A DNA stretch of 64,000 bases from Streptomyces griseoruber (GCF_001514205.1 NZ_KQ948782.1:62001-126000); one strand, 5' to 3'. Counted from the first letter of the stretch, positions 25,823 to 35,886 are shown. Numbers and translations: made by a program. The notes: generated by a model from the sequence alone, not told the origin.

Positions 25823-27150
25823 GCGGTGATCTCCTGGGCGTGGGGGGCGGAGGAGCTCTCGGCGAGGTCGCCGGAGAGGGACGTACGGCTGGTCTCGCGG
25901 ACGAAGCACACGGTCAGCGCGGTGACGAGGGAGCCGCCGCACAGCAGCAGGGCCACGGGGGTGCCGCTGTGGCTGCCGGCCACCAGACTGCCGGCGATCA
26001 TCGGGGAGAAGCCCGCGCCGATCAGGGTCGCGCCCTGGTAGCCGAGGGAGGCGCCCGTGTAGCGGACCCGGGTGCCGAACATCTCGCTGAACAGGGCGCC
26101 CAGCGGCCCGTACATCGTGGACTGGGCGATGCCGTGGCCGAGGACCACCGCGAGGATCAGCAGCCCCGGGGACCCGGTGTCGACGAGGGCCATGACGGGG
26201 AAGGCCAGCGCCGCCGAAGCCAGGGCGCCGACGAGCACGACCGGCCGGCGGCCGACCCGGTCGGACAGCGCGGAGACGCAGGGCAGGACGGCCAGGGCGA
26301 CGGCGGCGGAGACCGTGAGCGCGGTCAGCACCTGCGGCCGGGCGTAGCCGATGCCGGTGGCGTAGGCGATCAGATAGCTCGTCAGCAGCGACTGGGCGGT
26401 GAAGGCGCCGATGCCGACACCGCAGGCCAGCAGCACCGGACGCGGCCGCCGCAGGACCTCGAGGACCGGCAGCCGGGCCTCGGTGCGCCGCTGCTTCACC
26501 TCGGCGAAGAGCGGGCTCTCCACCACCCGGAGCCGGACGAACAGCCCGACGCCGAGCAGCAGCACACTCAGCAGGAACGGCACGCGCCAGCCCCAGGCGG
26601 CGAACTCGTCCTTCGGGAGGGTGACGACGAGCGCGACGACCGCGGCGGAGATCAGGGAGCCGAGCGGAGCCCCCATCTGCGTGAAGCTGGACCACAGGCC
26701 GCGCCGCCGCTCCCCGGCGTGCTCGACGACCATCAGCGTGGCGCCGCCCCACTCACCGCCGATGGCGATGCCCTGCACCACCCGCAGGGTGATCAGCAGC
26801 ACCGGCGCCCAGACGCCGATGGTGTCGTACGTCGGCAGCAGACCGATGACGAAACTGGCGCCGCCCATCAGGCCCATCGTGAGCAGCAGCATCGACTTGC
26901 GGCCGAGCCGGTCGCCGAAGTGACCGAAGAGGACGCCGCCGAGCGGGCGGGCGACATAGCCGGCGGCGAACGTGCCGAACGCGGCGATGGTGCCGACGGC
27001 GGGATCGGCGCCAGGGAAGAACAGCTCGCCGAACACGAGGGCGGCGACCGTGCCGTAGACGAGGAAGTCGTAGAACTCCACGGCGGTGCCGAGCAGTCCG
27101 GAGAGGGCGACCCGGCGCAACTGGCGGGCCTGTGCGGGGGACGGGGACAT
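25819..27150 (-). CDS. MHS-family MFS symporter (12 TM)
   Basis: The 443-residue protein has 12 predicted membrane helices and the signature of the metabolite:H+ symporter branch: GTAVEFYDFLVYGTVAALVF in TM1, the cytoplasmic GHFGDRLGRKSMLL, and LRVVQGIAIGGEWGGATLMVVEH, which is diagnostic for this group (ProP, ShiA, KgtP). Members import organic acids, betaines or aromatic acids with protons. It is the first gene of a two-gene operon with the secreted hydrolase (ATGA overlap), which suggests uptake of an acidic product released outside. The start at 27150 is preceded by AAGGGAGAC. Bases 27151-27258 include its promoter region (AAGAAAGTGCACAAC). Confidence 0.9.
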   Translation of the reverse strand: MSPSPAQARQLRRVALSGLLGTAVEFYDFLVYGTVAALVFGELFFPGADPAVGTIAAFGTFAAGYVARPLGGVLFGHFGDRLGRKSMLLLTMGLMGGASFVIGLLPTYDTIGVWAPVLLITLRVVQGIAIGGEWGGATLMVVEHAGERRRGLWSSFTQMGAPLGSLISAAVVALVVTLPKDEFAAWGWRVPFLLSVLLLGVGLFVRLRVVESPLFAEVKQRRTEARLPVLEVLRRPRPVLLACGVGIGAFTAQSLLTSYLIAYATGIGYARPQVLTALTVSAAVALAVLPCVSALSDRVGRRPVVLVGALASAALAFPVMALVDTGSPGLLILAVVLGHGIAQSTMYGPLGALFSEMFGTRVRYTGASLGYQGATLIGAGFSPMIAGSLVAGSHSGTPVALLLCGGSLVTALTVCFVRETSRTSLSGDLAESSSAPHAQEITA

Positions 27151-27258
27151 CGCGGTCTCCCTTGAGCGGGGGGAGGGACACCGCGAAGTTAGGCTCTCCC
27201 GTGATGCTCGTCAAGAAAGTGCACAACATCCGTTGAGGTGTGACCGGATCCGGACGGT

Positions 27259-28938
27259 TCACCCGGGCGCAGGGGGCCGTACGGAGAGCGCCGCGAGGTG
27301 CTCGGACAGGGCGGCGGCGGTGTCGGCGAGCGGGAAGCGCGCGCCGAGATGCCCGTCCGGGCGGACGACGTATCCGGTCGGGCCTTCGGGCCGGTACAGC
27401 CGGGCGAACTCCCCGCCGGTGTCGCGGTACGCGGCGACGGCCAGCGTGTCGGGGGCGACCGCGGCGGCCTCGCGGGCGAGGACGGCCACGGTCGCCGGCC
27501 GGGCAGCCGCGTTCCCGCTCGCCGCCCTCAGGGGTTCCACGACGGATTCGACCGCGTCCGCCGCCTCGGCCAGGTCGTGCGCGTGGGCGGCGTACAGGAG
27601 TACGACGTGCCCGGCCCGGCCGCGCAGGACGTCGAGCAGCCGCAGCGGGAAGGCCATCGTGGGCAGCGTCAGTCCGGTGCAGTCCGGTGCCCGGTCGCCC
27701 GGCTGGGGCGCGTCGGCGGGCCCGTACGGCCGGCCGGCGAGCGGGCCGCCCCGGTACCCCACCAGCAGCTGGGCCTCGCGCAACAGGATCGTCCGCGGGT
27801 CGTCGGGGTCGGCCTCGAAACCCTGCGTGGCGTGCCGCACGGTCCGCCCGACCACCTCCTCGCCCACCGGCCGGCGCTCGGCGTCGTACGTCTCCAGCAG
27901 CGCGGTCCCGGCCTGCCCCCGGACGACGAGGGCGAGCTTCCAGGCCAGGTTGCAGGCGTCCTGGATCCCGGTGTTCATGCCCTGGGCGCCGGTGGGCGGA
28001 TGGATGTGGGCGGCGTCGCCCGCGACGAAGACCCGCCCGTCGCCGTACCGGTCCACGATGCGATGGCTGATCCGGAACACCGAGGACCAGCGCAGCCGGG
28101 AGAGGGTGGCCCGCTTCGGGGCGAGCCGGTCGACGACGGCCTGGAGATGCGACAGTTCGGGTGCCCGCCCGCCCTCGAGACCGTGCGCGACCCCGTCCCC
28201 CGTGCCGGACGCCCGCGTGGACAGCTCCGGCGGCACCAGCATCGACATGCGGTAACGCCCGGCACCCGGCAGCGGGACGCACACCAGCACATCGTCCGTG
28301 CTGCCGTCCTCGGCGCGATGGCTGGACCGGATGCCGTACCCGTGCGGCAGATCCCAGTCCGCCTCGACATCGCCCAGCATGTACTCCTCGCCGAAGGCGT
28401 CCCCCTCGAAGGCGAGCCCCAGCCCCTTGCGGACCGTGCTGTGCGCCCCGTCGCAGCCCACGAGATACCCCACCCGCAGCTCCTCCCCGGCACCGGAGGC
28501 GGTCCGCAGCCGTACGGTCACCCCGTCCGGGTCCTGGCCGAAGGACAGCAGCTCGGTACCGCGCTCGACGACCGTGCCGAGGCCCGTGAGGTACTCCTCC
28601 AGCAGCCGTTCGGTCTCGTACTGCGGCAGCGCGGCGAAGCCGTACGGCACCTCGGGCGGCAGCGCCGTCTCGATGCGCGCCGTCTCCCGGCCGTTGACGT
28701 GGACCAGCTGGCCGCGCACCACGGCCGCCACCTCCAGGACCGTACGGGCCAGGCCCATCCGGTCCCAGATCTCCAGGGTGCGCGGCTGGATGCCGACCGC
28801 CTTCGCGTACGGCAGCCGGGCCGGCAGCCGGTCGACCAGCCGACACCGGACGCCGTGCCGGCCCAGCTCGGCGGCGGCACTGAGCCCGACCGGGCCCGCC
28901 CCCGCGATCAGCACGTCGACGGTCGGTGTGTGCGCCAC
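27259..28938 (-). CDS. FAD-dependent aromatic-ring monooxygenase (PHBH / PheA-TfdB class)
   Basis: The 559-residue protein has the three class A flavoprotein hydroxylase motifs: GAGPVGLSAAAELGRHG (dinucleotide fold), CDGAHSTVRKGLG (the DG motif that touches both FAD and NAD(P)H) and RVFVAGDAAHIHPPTGAQGMNTGIQDA (the GD motif). The C-terminal third is a thioredoxin-like domain (APDCTGLTL to VRPDGHLGARFPL), as in phenol hydroxylase and rifampicin monooxygenase. Such enzymes hydroxylate phenolic or polyketide rings with NAD(P)H and O2; some inactivate rifampicin. The exact substrate is not evident. The GCS2 gene lies 38 bp upstream on the same strand. Confidence 0.9.
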   Translation of the reverse strand: MAHTPTVDVLIAGAGPVGLSAAAELGRHGVRCRLVDRLPARLPYAKAVGIQPRTLEIWDRMGLARTVLEVAAVVRGQLVHVNGRETARIETALPPEVPYGFAALPQYETERLLEEYLTGLGTVVERGTELLSFGQDPDGVTVRLRTASGAGEELRVGYLVGCDGAHSTVRKGLGLAFEGDAFGEEYMLGDVEADWDLPHGYGIRSSHRAEDGSTDDVLVCVPLPGAGRYRMSMLVPPELSTRASGTGDGVAHGLEGGRAPELSHLQAVVDRLAPKRATLSRLRWSSVFRISHRIVDRYGDGRVFVAGDAAHIHPPTGAQGMNTGIQDACNLAWKLALVVRGQAGTALLETYDAERRPVGEEVVGRTVRHATQGFEADPDDPRTILLREAQLLVGYRGGPLAGRPYGPADAPQPGDRAPDCTGLTLPTMAFPLRLLDVLRGRAGHVVLLYAAHAHDLAEAADAVESVVEPLRAASGNAAARPATVAVLAREAAAVAPDTLAVAAYRDTGGEFARLYRPEGPTGYVVRPDGHLGARFPLADTAAALSEHLAALSVRPPAPG

Positions 28939-28976
28939 GGGTGCCTCCCGGTGCCTGAGGGCGTTTCAGCGACCGG

Positions 28977-30455
28977 TCAGTCGACCGGCCAGGTGTGCAC
29001 AGGGGCGTTGAGATGCATGTAGTCGATGTACTGCTGGGTCATCAGCCGCAGCGCCTCATGGCGGTCCAGGTGTGCCGCCGCGCCGATGCGGTGGAACATC
29101 TCCTTCTGCCAGACCGCCCCGTTGCGCGCGGTGACACAGCGCTGTTCGATGACGCCGAGCAGCGGCTCCCGCCAGGCCGCGTCCATGCCCGACAGCTCCA
29201 GGCCGCGGTGCGCCAGCGGCAGCAGCCGGCGCAGGACGAGTTCCGGCACCGGCACCTCGCCCATGCCGGGCCAGTACAGCGGGGCCTCGATGCCGTGGCG
29301 GGCGGCGGTGTGCAGATTGTCCTCGGCGGCCTGGAAGGACATCCGCGACCACACCGGCCGCTCCTCCTCGACCAGGGCACGGGTGAGCCCGTAGTAGAAC
29401 GCGCCGTTGGCGAGGGTGTCGGCGACGGTCGGCCCGGCCGGCAGACAGCGGTTCTCCACGCGGACGTGCGGCTGGTCGTGGGCGACCGCGTAGACCGGGC
29501 GGTTCCAGCGGTAGATGGTGCCGTTGTGCAGGGTCAGCTCACCCAGCTCGGGGATGTCGCCCTCGTCTAGGGTCCGGGCCGGGTCCTGCTCGTCGCAGAG
29601 CGGCAGCAGCGCGGGGAAGTAGCGCAGATTCTCTTCGAACAGGTCGAACACACTGGTGATCCACCGCTCCCCGAACCACACCCGGGGCCGTACGCCCTGC
29701 GCCTTGATCTCCTGCGGGCGGGTGTCGGTGGCCTGCTCGAACAGCGGGACGCGGGTCTCGTGCCACAGCTCCTTGCCGAACAGGAACGGCGAGTTGGCCG
29801 CCAGCGCGACCTGTACCCCGGCGATGGCCTGAGCGGCGTTCCAGTAGCCGGCGAACTCCTGCGGGGAGACCTGGAGATGGAACTGGGTACTGGTGCAGGC
29901 GGCCTCCGGGGTGATCGTGTCGGCATAGGTGCGCAGCCGGTCGACACCGTCCATCTCGATCCGCAGATCCTCGCCGCGTGCCGCGAAGACCTGGTCGTTG
30001 AGCAGCCGGTAGCGCGCGTTCTCCGACAGGGTGTCCTCGCCGACGTCCTCCTGGCGCAGGGTGGGCAGGATGCCGATCATGATGAGCCGGGCGTCGGCGG
30101 TCCTGGCCCGCTGGTCGGCGTGGTTCAGCGCGTCCCGGATCTCGGACTCCCAGGCGTCGGGGCCGCCCTCCGTCAGCCGCCGGGGCGGCACATTGATCTC
30201 CAGGTTGAACCGGCCCAGTTCGGTCGACCACGCCGGGTCGGCGATCGCCTCCAGCACCTCGCTGTTGCGCATCGCCGGCTCGGCCTCGTCGTCGACCAGG
30301 TTCAGCTCGATCTCCAGCCCCACCCGGGGCCGCTCCGACTCGAACCGCTCCTCGCGCAGCATCTGCGCGAGGACCTCCAGGCACTCCTGCATCTTGATCC
30401 GGTAGCGGCGACGGTCCTCGCGGGTGAAGACCAGCGCCGGGACGTCACGCCCCAT
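28977..30455 (-). CDS. GCS2-family carboxylate-amine ligase (glutamate-cysteine-ligase-like)
   Basis: The 492-residue protein belongs to the GCS2 (YbdK-like) family: VGLEIELNLVDD carries the acidic metal/ATP site, then ELGRFNLEINVPP, STQFHLQVSP, ANSPFLFGKELWHETRVPLFEQ and HVRVENRCLPAGPTVADTLANGAFYYGL, the conserved Arg-Glu segment. These enzymes join an amine to the gamma-carboxylate of glutamate using ATP. Actinomycetes make mycothiol, so this copy may form another gamma-glutamyl compound or serve ergothioneine supply; the EgtA role is not provable here. The ATG at 30455 follows GGGAGGATCG. It probably shares a transcript with the downstream FAD monooxygenase (38-bp gap). Confidence 0.85.
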   Translation of the reverse strand: MGRDVPALVFTREDRRRYRIKMQECLEVLAQMLREERFESERPRVGLEIELNLVDDEAEPAMRNSEVLEAIADPAWSTELGRFNLEINVPPRRLTEGGPDAWESEIRDALNHADQRARTADARLIMIGILPTLRQEDVGEDTLSENARYRLLNDQVFAARGEDLRIEMDGVDRLRTYADTITPEAACTSTQFHLQVSPQEFAGYWNAAQAIAGVQVALAANSPFLFGKELWHETRVPLFEQATDTRPQEIKAQGVRPRVWFGERWITSVFDLFEENLRYFPALLPLCDEQDPARTLDEGDIPELGELTLHNGTIYRWNRPVYAVAHDQPHVRVENRCLPAGPTVADTLANGAFYYGLTRALVEEERPVWSRMSFQAAEDNLHTAARHGIEAPLYWPGMGEVPVPELVLRRLLPLAHRGLELSGMDAAWREPLLGVIEQRCVTARNGAVWQKEMFHRIGAAAHLDRHEALRLMTQQYIDYMHLNAPVHTWPVD

Positions 30456-30557
30456 CGATCCTCCCGGCTGCTCCGAGGACGCCCCTCACCTCCAGCGTCC
30501 CACCACCCCTCGCCGTCGACCATGCGAGGAAGGGGTGGCCGCCCGGGGAGCTCTCGG

Positions 30558-33500
30558 TCAGTCGGCGTCCGGGCGGGTACGGAGGTGGTTCTGCGGGTCC
30601 CGCAGCAGCGCGGCGTGGGCCGGGTCGGACAGCATGCGGCGTACCGCGGGTGCCGGCATCCGGATGACGACCGGGTCGGGCAGCGTCACGTCCCGCACGG
30701 CCGTCGACCGCTTTCCGGAGCGCACCCGGTCGGTCACCTCCGCCACCACCCGGACGTCCAGCGTGAACTGCACCAGAACCGCTTCGGACTTGGGCTTGTG
30801 CAGCGGCAGGGAACCGGCCGCGTTCGCCGCCGTCGAGGCGGCGCTGCCGGACCCGTCCACGACACCGAGGAGCTGGTTCATCCGGAACTCGTCGGCGTTC
30901 AGCGTGCCCGCACCGAAGAGACCGCGCGCCGACCTGCCGTGCTCGTTCGCCTGCTGACCGTCCGCACCCGTCGGCCGGGGCGCGTCCAGCCCGCTCTGCG
31001 CCACCGTCTCGAAGGTCATCTTGTCCCCGACGCCCAGCACCCGCCCGGCGCGCAGCCGGGCGTGCAGCGAGGTGCGCAGGTCCTGCCCCGTCGCACCGGT
31101 CGCGTGGACCGGCGGAAGATCCACGCCCGCCGAGGTCAGCAGGGGCAGGGCCGCGATCAGCCACTCCGTGGACACGGCCTCGCGCAGCAGATGGAACGCC
31201 GCCTCGCCGCCGGTCCGGAACCGGGCGCTCCCGCCCGCCCGCGCGACCGCGTCGTCCACCGCCTGCCGCACCCGGGGTGTGCCCGTGAACCCGTTGACCT
31301 GCGCCTCCATGGGCAGCCGGGCCCCGGTGCGCCGCCACGGGCCGAGCCGGTCGGCGCCGCCCTCCTCGGGGTCGGCCGCGTGCCGGCCGACCTGCTGCGG
31401 CGGCACGGGCGCGAGCCGCGCGAGCGCCCGCAGATCGGCCGCCAGGACGCGGTGCGTCAGGCTCAGACCGTCCAGACGCGCCAGGGCGACCCGGCGGTTG
31501 CCCGAGAAGATCTGAAGCGTCGCCTCGATCGGTACGTGCATCCGGGCCGACGGCGCGGCCGACGCCTCGGCGACGGTCTTCACCCCGAGCTGGGCCCGCC
31601 CGACGCTCGTCGAACGGCGGGCGTCGCTCGCCGAGACGCCGAGACCGGCGGCCGCGCCGACGCTCTTCACCTGACCGGTGCCGCCGTCCGGCTTCCCGGA
31701 ACCCGCGAGGACCGCCTCGACGCCCCGGGTGTCGCTCTCGTCGTGGGCGGCGGCCCGCTGGGCGGCGGCGGAGGTGATGTACTCCATGTCCCGGCCGTCG
31801 GACGCCGTCTCGACGAAGCTGCCCCGCCCGGTCCTGCGGATGCCGAACACCGCCCGGTACGGCCGCTTGCGCCCGTCGAACAGCTCGACGTCCACGCCGC
31901 CGTCCATGGCGCTCGACAGCAGACCCGCCGAACCGTCCCGGTCCAGCACCCGCAACAGCCGCTGCACATTGTCGTTGCGGTCGGTCAGCCGCGTGCGCGG
32001 CAGCAGGTCGTCGGCGAGGGAGGCCCCCAGCCGGCCGCGGATCCGGTCCAGCAGCGGCACGAAGTCCGGCAGGTCCTCGATCATGCCGAAGCCCAGGGGG
32101 AGCGACTGCGCGAGGGCCGGGACCGTGACCGGCGGCAGCATGGACGAGCCCGCGGACGCGCCACCGGAGGTCTCCGGGGCGTGGCTCTTCCCGGCGGCCT
32201 TCGCGCCGCTGTCCTGCTTCGCCGACGAGGTGCCCGACCCGGAGGCGGCCTCGCGCCCCTCCTCGCCCGGCACCTTCAGACCCGCCGCGCGCAGCTGCCG
32301 CTCGGTCAGCCACACACCGACGGCCGCCGGCACGGTACGGCCGCCCCGCGCCACGTACGGACCGCCGCCGGCCACCGCGACCTCGGCGACCATCCGCACC
32401 ACCAGGTCGCACTGGACCAGGTACAGCGGGCTCTTGCGCGAGGTGTGCGCGTTGCGTTCGACGGTGCCGACCAGGGTGGACGCCGTGGTGTCGCCGCTGC
32501 CCAGGGAACGGCCGGCCATGACCCCCTCGGCGATACGCCACTCGGTGCCGTTCTCCGCTCCCGTCAGGCCGCCCTGCGCCGAGACCGTGTGGCTCATGCC
32601 CTCCTGCCCCGTCACCTGGTGTCCGCCCAGCACGAAGGTCTCGGTGCCCGCCCCGGTGCCCTGGTGGACGACCCGTGGCGCGGTCAGCGCGAGGCGGGTG
32701 CCGACGGCGCCGTTCAGCGCGGCCAGCCGCCGCGCGTACCGCAGGTTCCGCACCACCCAGCCCGCGGAGACGGCCTGCCGCAGCGCCGCCGTCACCGCCT
32801 GCGGAGCGAACCGCTCCTCGATCGCCAGCCGGGGTGCGAGCCCCTCCGTCTGGAGCGCCCGGTCCTCCCGTGCCTCCTGGTTGCGGGCGGCCGCCCGCGC
32901 CAGCAGCTCGAACGCCAGGTCCCGCAGCGGCTGCCCGTCCCCGACGGTCTCCACCAGCGTCCAGTCCCGAACACTGCGCCCACCCGGCTGCCGAGGGGCG
33001 AGGCCGGCCAGATCGCCGATGCCCGCCGCCGCGAAGTCGGCGGGTGCGCCGGCCCGGCCGGCCGTGCGCGCGGAGGTCCCGGCGTCCAGCCGTCCCTTGG
33101 CCTCGTCGTCCAGGGTGAACGCGGTGGGGGTGAGCAGCCGCACGTCCTGCGCGTCGACGGGCAGCGTCGTCAGCAACTCGGGCTCGGGCACGTCCCGGCC
33201 CGGCGCGCCGGGCGTGAGGGAGCGGGCCGTCTTGCGCTGCCGGGTCGTCATCGTCACGCCGACGTTCAGGCTCAGCGCGCCGCCGAACACGCTCGCGTCC
33301 TCGGACCCGTTGGTGAGGACATCGGTGCGCAGGGTCGGCCCCGCCTGGCCGCGCCGGGTCGTCGTACGGCCCTTCTCGCCCCGCGCCGACAGTGTGAGGG
33401 CACCCGGGATCAGCCGGAACTGACCCAGTGCCATCCCGCCGACACTGCGCGAACTGGCCCGCCCGCTCTGGAGGTTGCTGGTGACACCGGAGTGGCTGCG

Positions 33501-35714
33501 CACCAGCCAGTCCTTGATGTCGCCCAGGTGGCCGGTCTCCCGGAGCGAGCCGGTCACCCTCAGCTGGACGTCGTGGGTGTGGAGGCGGGACTTGCGGCGC
33601 AGCCGTACCCGGATGCCGGTCGACAGCAACTGGTCCTTGTGGACGCGCAGATTGGTCTCCGACAGGACGGTGACCAGCTCGCGGTAGTTGCGCCGCTGGA
33701 CCTCCGCCTCCTCCGCGCCGGGCTCACGCGGCTGCGCCTCCTCGCCGAAGGCGGGCAGATAGCCGACGAGCCGGGCGTCCGTCGCGAACAGCTCCCGTAC
33801 GGCCCGCATCATCGGCGCGGTGTCCAGCCGGCTGATCGCCACACTGGAGCCCATCGCGCCGAAGGGCAGATGCCGTACGACGTGCCCGGGGGCGGCCTCG
33901 CTCCCGGCCGCCTCCTGCCCGGCCGCCTCCTGCCCGGCCGCCTCCTGCCCGGCCGTGTCCCGCGAGGTCGCCCGGGCCTTGCCCTTCGTGTCCCCTACCC
34001 CCTGCCGCTGCTCGCCCTCGGTGTCCTGCGGGACCTGTGGCGGACGCCTGACGAACTCCCCGGCCGTCACGCCCTCCGGCAGCGGCAGCCCCAGCTCCTG
34101 GGCCTCGTCGGCGCGCAGGCTGATCCAGACCTGCATGCCGTGGTGCGCGGTACGACCGCCGCCGCGGGCCCGGGTGAGGGGCGACGAGGGGCCGGTGCCC
34201 TCGATCGTGAAGAGCACCGTGCCCAGATAGAGCACCTTGTCGCCGCGCACCTCCGCGCCCTGCCGGCTGGACACGGTCTGCTCGGCCACACTGAACCGGG
34301 TCTGGCGCGCGCCCGCGACGGGCATGACGGTGCCCCGGACGGCTGCCGCGTTGCCCAGGACACCGAAGCCGCCCGCGGGGCCGACGCCGAACGTGCCGCC
34401 GCGCCCCTTGCCCGCGGTGTCCGTCACCCCGTGCTGCGCCTGCTGGTGGGTGCGCAGCTGTGTCTTGCCGGTGCTCCAGCCGGGGGCCAGTCCGGTGATC
34501 GTGGCGTGCATCCGGTAGGTGCCCGTGGTGGTGCCGTCCCGGCTGGTCAGGTCCTCGCCCACGACCCCGTCCCGCAGCAGCCGGGGCAGGTCCTCCAGCA
34601 CGGTCGCGGTGGCCGTGGCCTCGTACAGCCGGGCCCGGCCGGGTGCGCCGGGCCAGGTCAGCGACGGGTGCAGGGCCGAGGCGACCGCGTCGAACAGCCC
34701 GCCCCCGCCCTGGTGCGGGGCGGCGGTGTCGGAGACGGCGAGCGGGGCCATGGAGTCGGCCAGCGACACCGCCCGCGCGGTGTCGGGGGCCACCGGAGCC
34801 GGGCGGGGCGCCGGCCCGGCGGCGGCCGGCACCAGATGCTCCACCGGCACCCGCATGGTGAGCGTGCCGGGCCCGCTGAAGTGCTGGGCCTCCCGTGCGC
34901 CGTCCTTCATGATCCGCACGCGGTAGCGGACCTTGCGCGGCACCTCGACGGACCCCTTGTCGCTGCGCAGGACGCGCGGCTCCGCGATGTTCCGCTGGCT
35001 GCGGGAGTCCCGGGAGGACTGGAAGGGCTGGGCGTTGACGGTCGCCGCTCCGCCGACCCAGACGCCCGGCGCCACCGGTGCCATCCCGAACGCGGTGAAG
35101 GCGGCGCCCTTCGACGCGGACGAGCCCGTGCTCTGGGCGACCGTGGCGGCGGTGTTGTGCTGCACGTCCACCTTGGTGGCGGCGTCCTCGGCGCCGGGAC
35201 CGTCGGGGGAGAAGAGGGCGTGCCGGTCGTCGTCGGCGCGGGAGACGCGGACCGTGACGTCGTAGCGGTCCGTGCCCCGCGCACCGGTCACGGCGAAGGC
35301 CCGGCCGCTCCCGTAGAAGGACTCGGGCCGCCCGGCGAGTTCGGCGGCGATCTCCGCGACCACGCCGTCGCGGCGCCCGACGGCGTCGGCCAGGGTGGCG
35401 GTGACGAACGCGTCGCCGGTGAGACCGTACGCCGTGGACAGCCCCGGCGCCGTCATGTCCCACAGATACGGCGGGAGTTCCAGGGCTCCCTCCTCGACGA
35501 CGGCCGGCAGCGCCGCCATCGGGGAGCGGCCGCGAGCGGTGGACGTCCCCGCCGCGCCCAGGGCGGCGACGGTCGCCGCGTTGCCGGCCGTCTGCTGCAA
35601 CCCCAGCAGGGGGTTCGGGCGACCGCGGCGGCCGGCCGAGCGGGGCGCCGGAGCCGTCAAGGAGGATCGGGGGGTGCCGTGGCGGTCGTGGTCCGCCTGG
35701 AGTGGATCTCGCAC
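30558..35714 (-). CDS. 1718-residue repeat protein with eCIS-cargo-like N-terminal motif, function unknown
   Basis: A basic, disordered leader of about 34 residues precedes NPLLGLQQTAGNAATVAAL (35-53). This matches the LL-LQ---GNAAV motif commonly seen at the start of proteins tied to extracellular contractile injection systems (DUF4157 and toxin proteins). The rest is beta-rich and built of about six degenerate repeats. Each ends in a strand pair of the type LYLVQCDLVVRMVAEV, G-rich turn, then V-WLTERQLRAAGL. These ends fall near residues 259, 490, 813, 1096, 1391 and 1645. A GQEAA pentapeptide repeat lies near 590-605. There is no signal peptide, membrane helix or known enzymatic motif, and only few Cys. 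The start is GTG 35714, with no strong ribosome site. It is divergent from a DHA2 exporter. No injection-system structural gene lies in the window. Confidence 0.75.
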   Translation of the reverse strand: MRDPLQADHDRHGTPRSSLTAPAPRSAGRRGRPNPLLGLQQTAGNAATVAALGAAGTSTARGRSPMAALPAVVEEGALELPPYLWDMTAPGLSTAYGLTGDAFVTATLADAVGRRDGVVAEIAAELAGRPESFYGSGRAFAVTGARGTDRYDVTVRVSRADDDRHALFSPDGPGAEDAATKVDVQHNTAATVAQSTGSSASKGAAFTAFGMAPVAPGVWVGGAATVNAQPFQSSRDSRSQRNIAEPRVLRSDKGSVEVPRKVRYRVRIMKDGAREAQHFSGPGTLTMRVPVEHLVPAAAGPAPRPAPVAPDTARAVSLADSMAPLAVSDTAAPHQGGGGLFDAVASALHPSLTWPGAPGRARLYEATATATVLEDLPRLLRDGVVGEDLTSRDGTTTGTYRMHATITGLAPGWSTGKTQLRTHQQAQHGVTDTAGKGRGGTFGVGPAGGFGVLGNAAAVRGTVMPVAGARQTRFSVAEQTVSSRQGAEVRGDKVLYLGTVLFTIEGTGPSSPLTRARGGGRTAHHGMQVWISLRADEAQELGLPLPEGVTAGEFVRRPPQVPQDTEGEQRQGVGDTKGKARATSRDTAGQEAAGQEAAGQEAAGSEAAPGHVVRHLPFGAMGSSVAISRLDTAPMMRAVRELFATDARLVGYLPAFGEEAQPREPGAEEAEVQRRNYRELVTVLSETNLRVHKDQLLSTGIRVRLRRKSRLHTHDVQLRVTGSLRETGHLGDIKDWLVRSHSGVTSNLQSGRASSRSVGGMALGQFRLIPGALTLSARGEKGRTTTRRGQAGPTLRTDVLTNGSEDASVFGGALSLNVGVTMTTRQRKTARSLTPGAPGRDVPEPELLTTLPVDAQDVRLLTPTAFTLDDEAKGRLDAGTSARTAGRAGAPADFAAAGIGDLAGLAPRQPGGRSVRDWTLVETVGDGQPLRDLAFELLARAAARNQEAREDRALQTEGLAPRLAIEERFAPQAVTAALRQAVSAGWVVRNLRYARRLAALNGAVGTRLALTAPRVVHQGTGAGTETFVLGGHQVTGQEGMSHTVSAQGGLTGAENGTEWRIAEGVMAGRSLGSGDTTASTLVGTVERNAHTSRKSPLYLVQCDLVVRMVAEVAVAGGGPYVARGGRTVPAAVGVWLTERQLRAAGLKVPGEEGREAASGSGTSSAKQDSGAKAAGKSHAPETSGGASAGSSMLPPVTVPALAQSLPLGFGMIEDLPDFVPLLDRIRGRLGASLADDLLPRTRLTDRNDNVQRLLRVLDRDGSAGLLSSAMDGGVDVELFDGRKRPYRAVFGIRRTGRGSFVETASDGRDMEYITSAAAQRAAAHDESDTRGVEAVLAGSGKPDGGTGQVKSVGAAAGLGVSASDARRSTSVGRAQLGVKTVAEASAAPSARMHVPIEATLQIFSGNRRVALARLDGLSLTHRVLAADLRALARLAPVPPQQVGRHAADPEEGGADRLGPWRRTGARLPMEAQVNGFTGTPRVRQAVDDAVARAGGSARFRTGGEAAFHLLREAVSTEWLIAALPLLTSAGVDLPPVHATGATGQDLRTSLHARLRAGRVLGVGDKMTFETVAQSGLDAPRPTGADGQQANEHGRSARGLFGAGTLNADEFRMNQLLGVVDGSGSAASTAANAAGSLPLHKPKSEAVLVQFTLDVRVVAEVTDRVRSGKRSTAVRDVTLPDPVVIRMPAPAVRRMLSDPAHAALLRDPQNHLRTRPDAD
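33891..33955. repeat. 15-bp tandem repeat inside the giant gene
   Basis: Three exact copies of GGCCGCCTCCTGCCC (33906-33920, 33921-33935, 33936-33950) have a degenerate copy before and a partial copy after. On the coding (minus) strand they give the pentapeptide GQEAA three times and GSEAA once. The unit keeps the frame, so copy number can vary between strains without breaking the protein. Confidence 0.85.
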
Positions 35715-35886
35715 GCGCGTCAGCGTAAGGACGCCCCGCGTCCCCTGCGGGCCGCGCGCCGAGTGTTCAACTGCCGTACGTCCGGGGGTCGTTCAAGCCG
35801 TCATCGGGAACCTTTCCGGCCCTCGCCGCTCGCCCGGCGCCCCGGCTCGGAGTGCGCCTGCGCGCCGGCCGTCGCAGACTGGCCGG

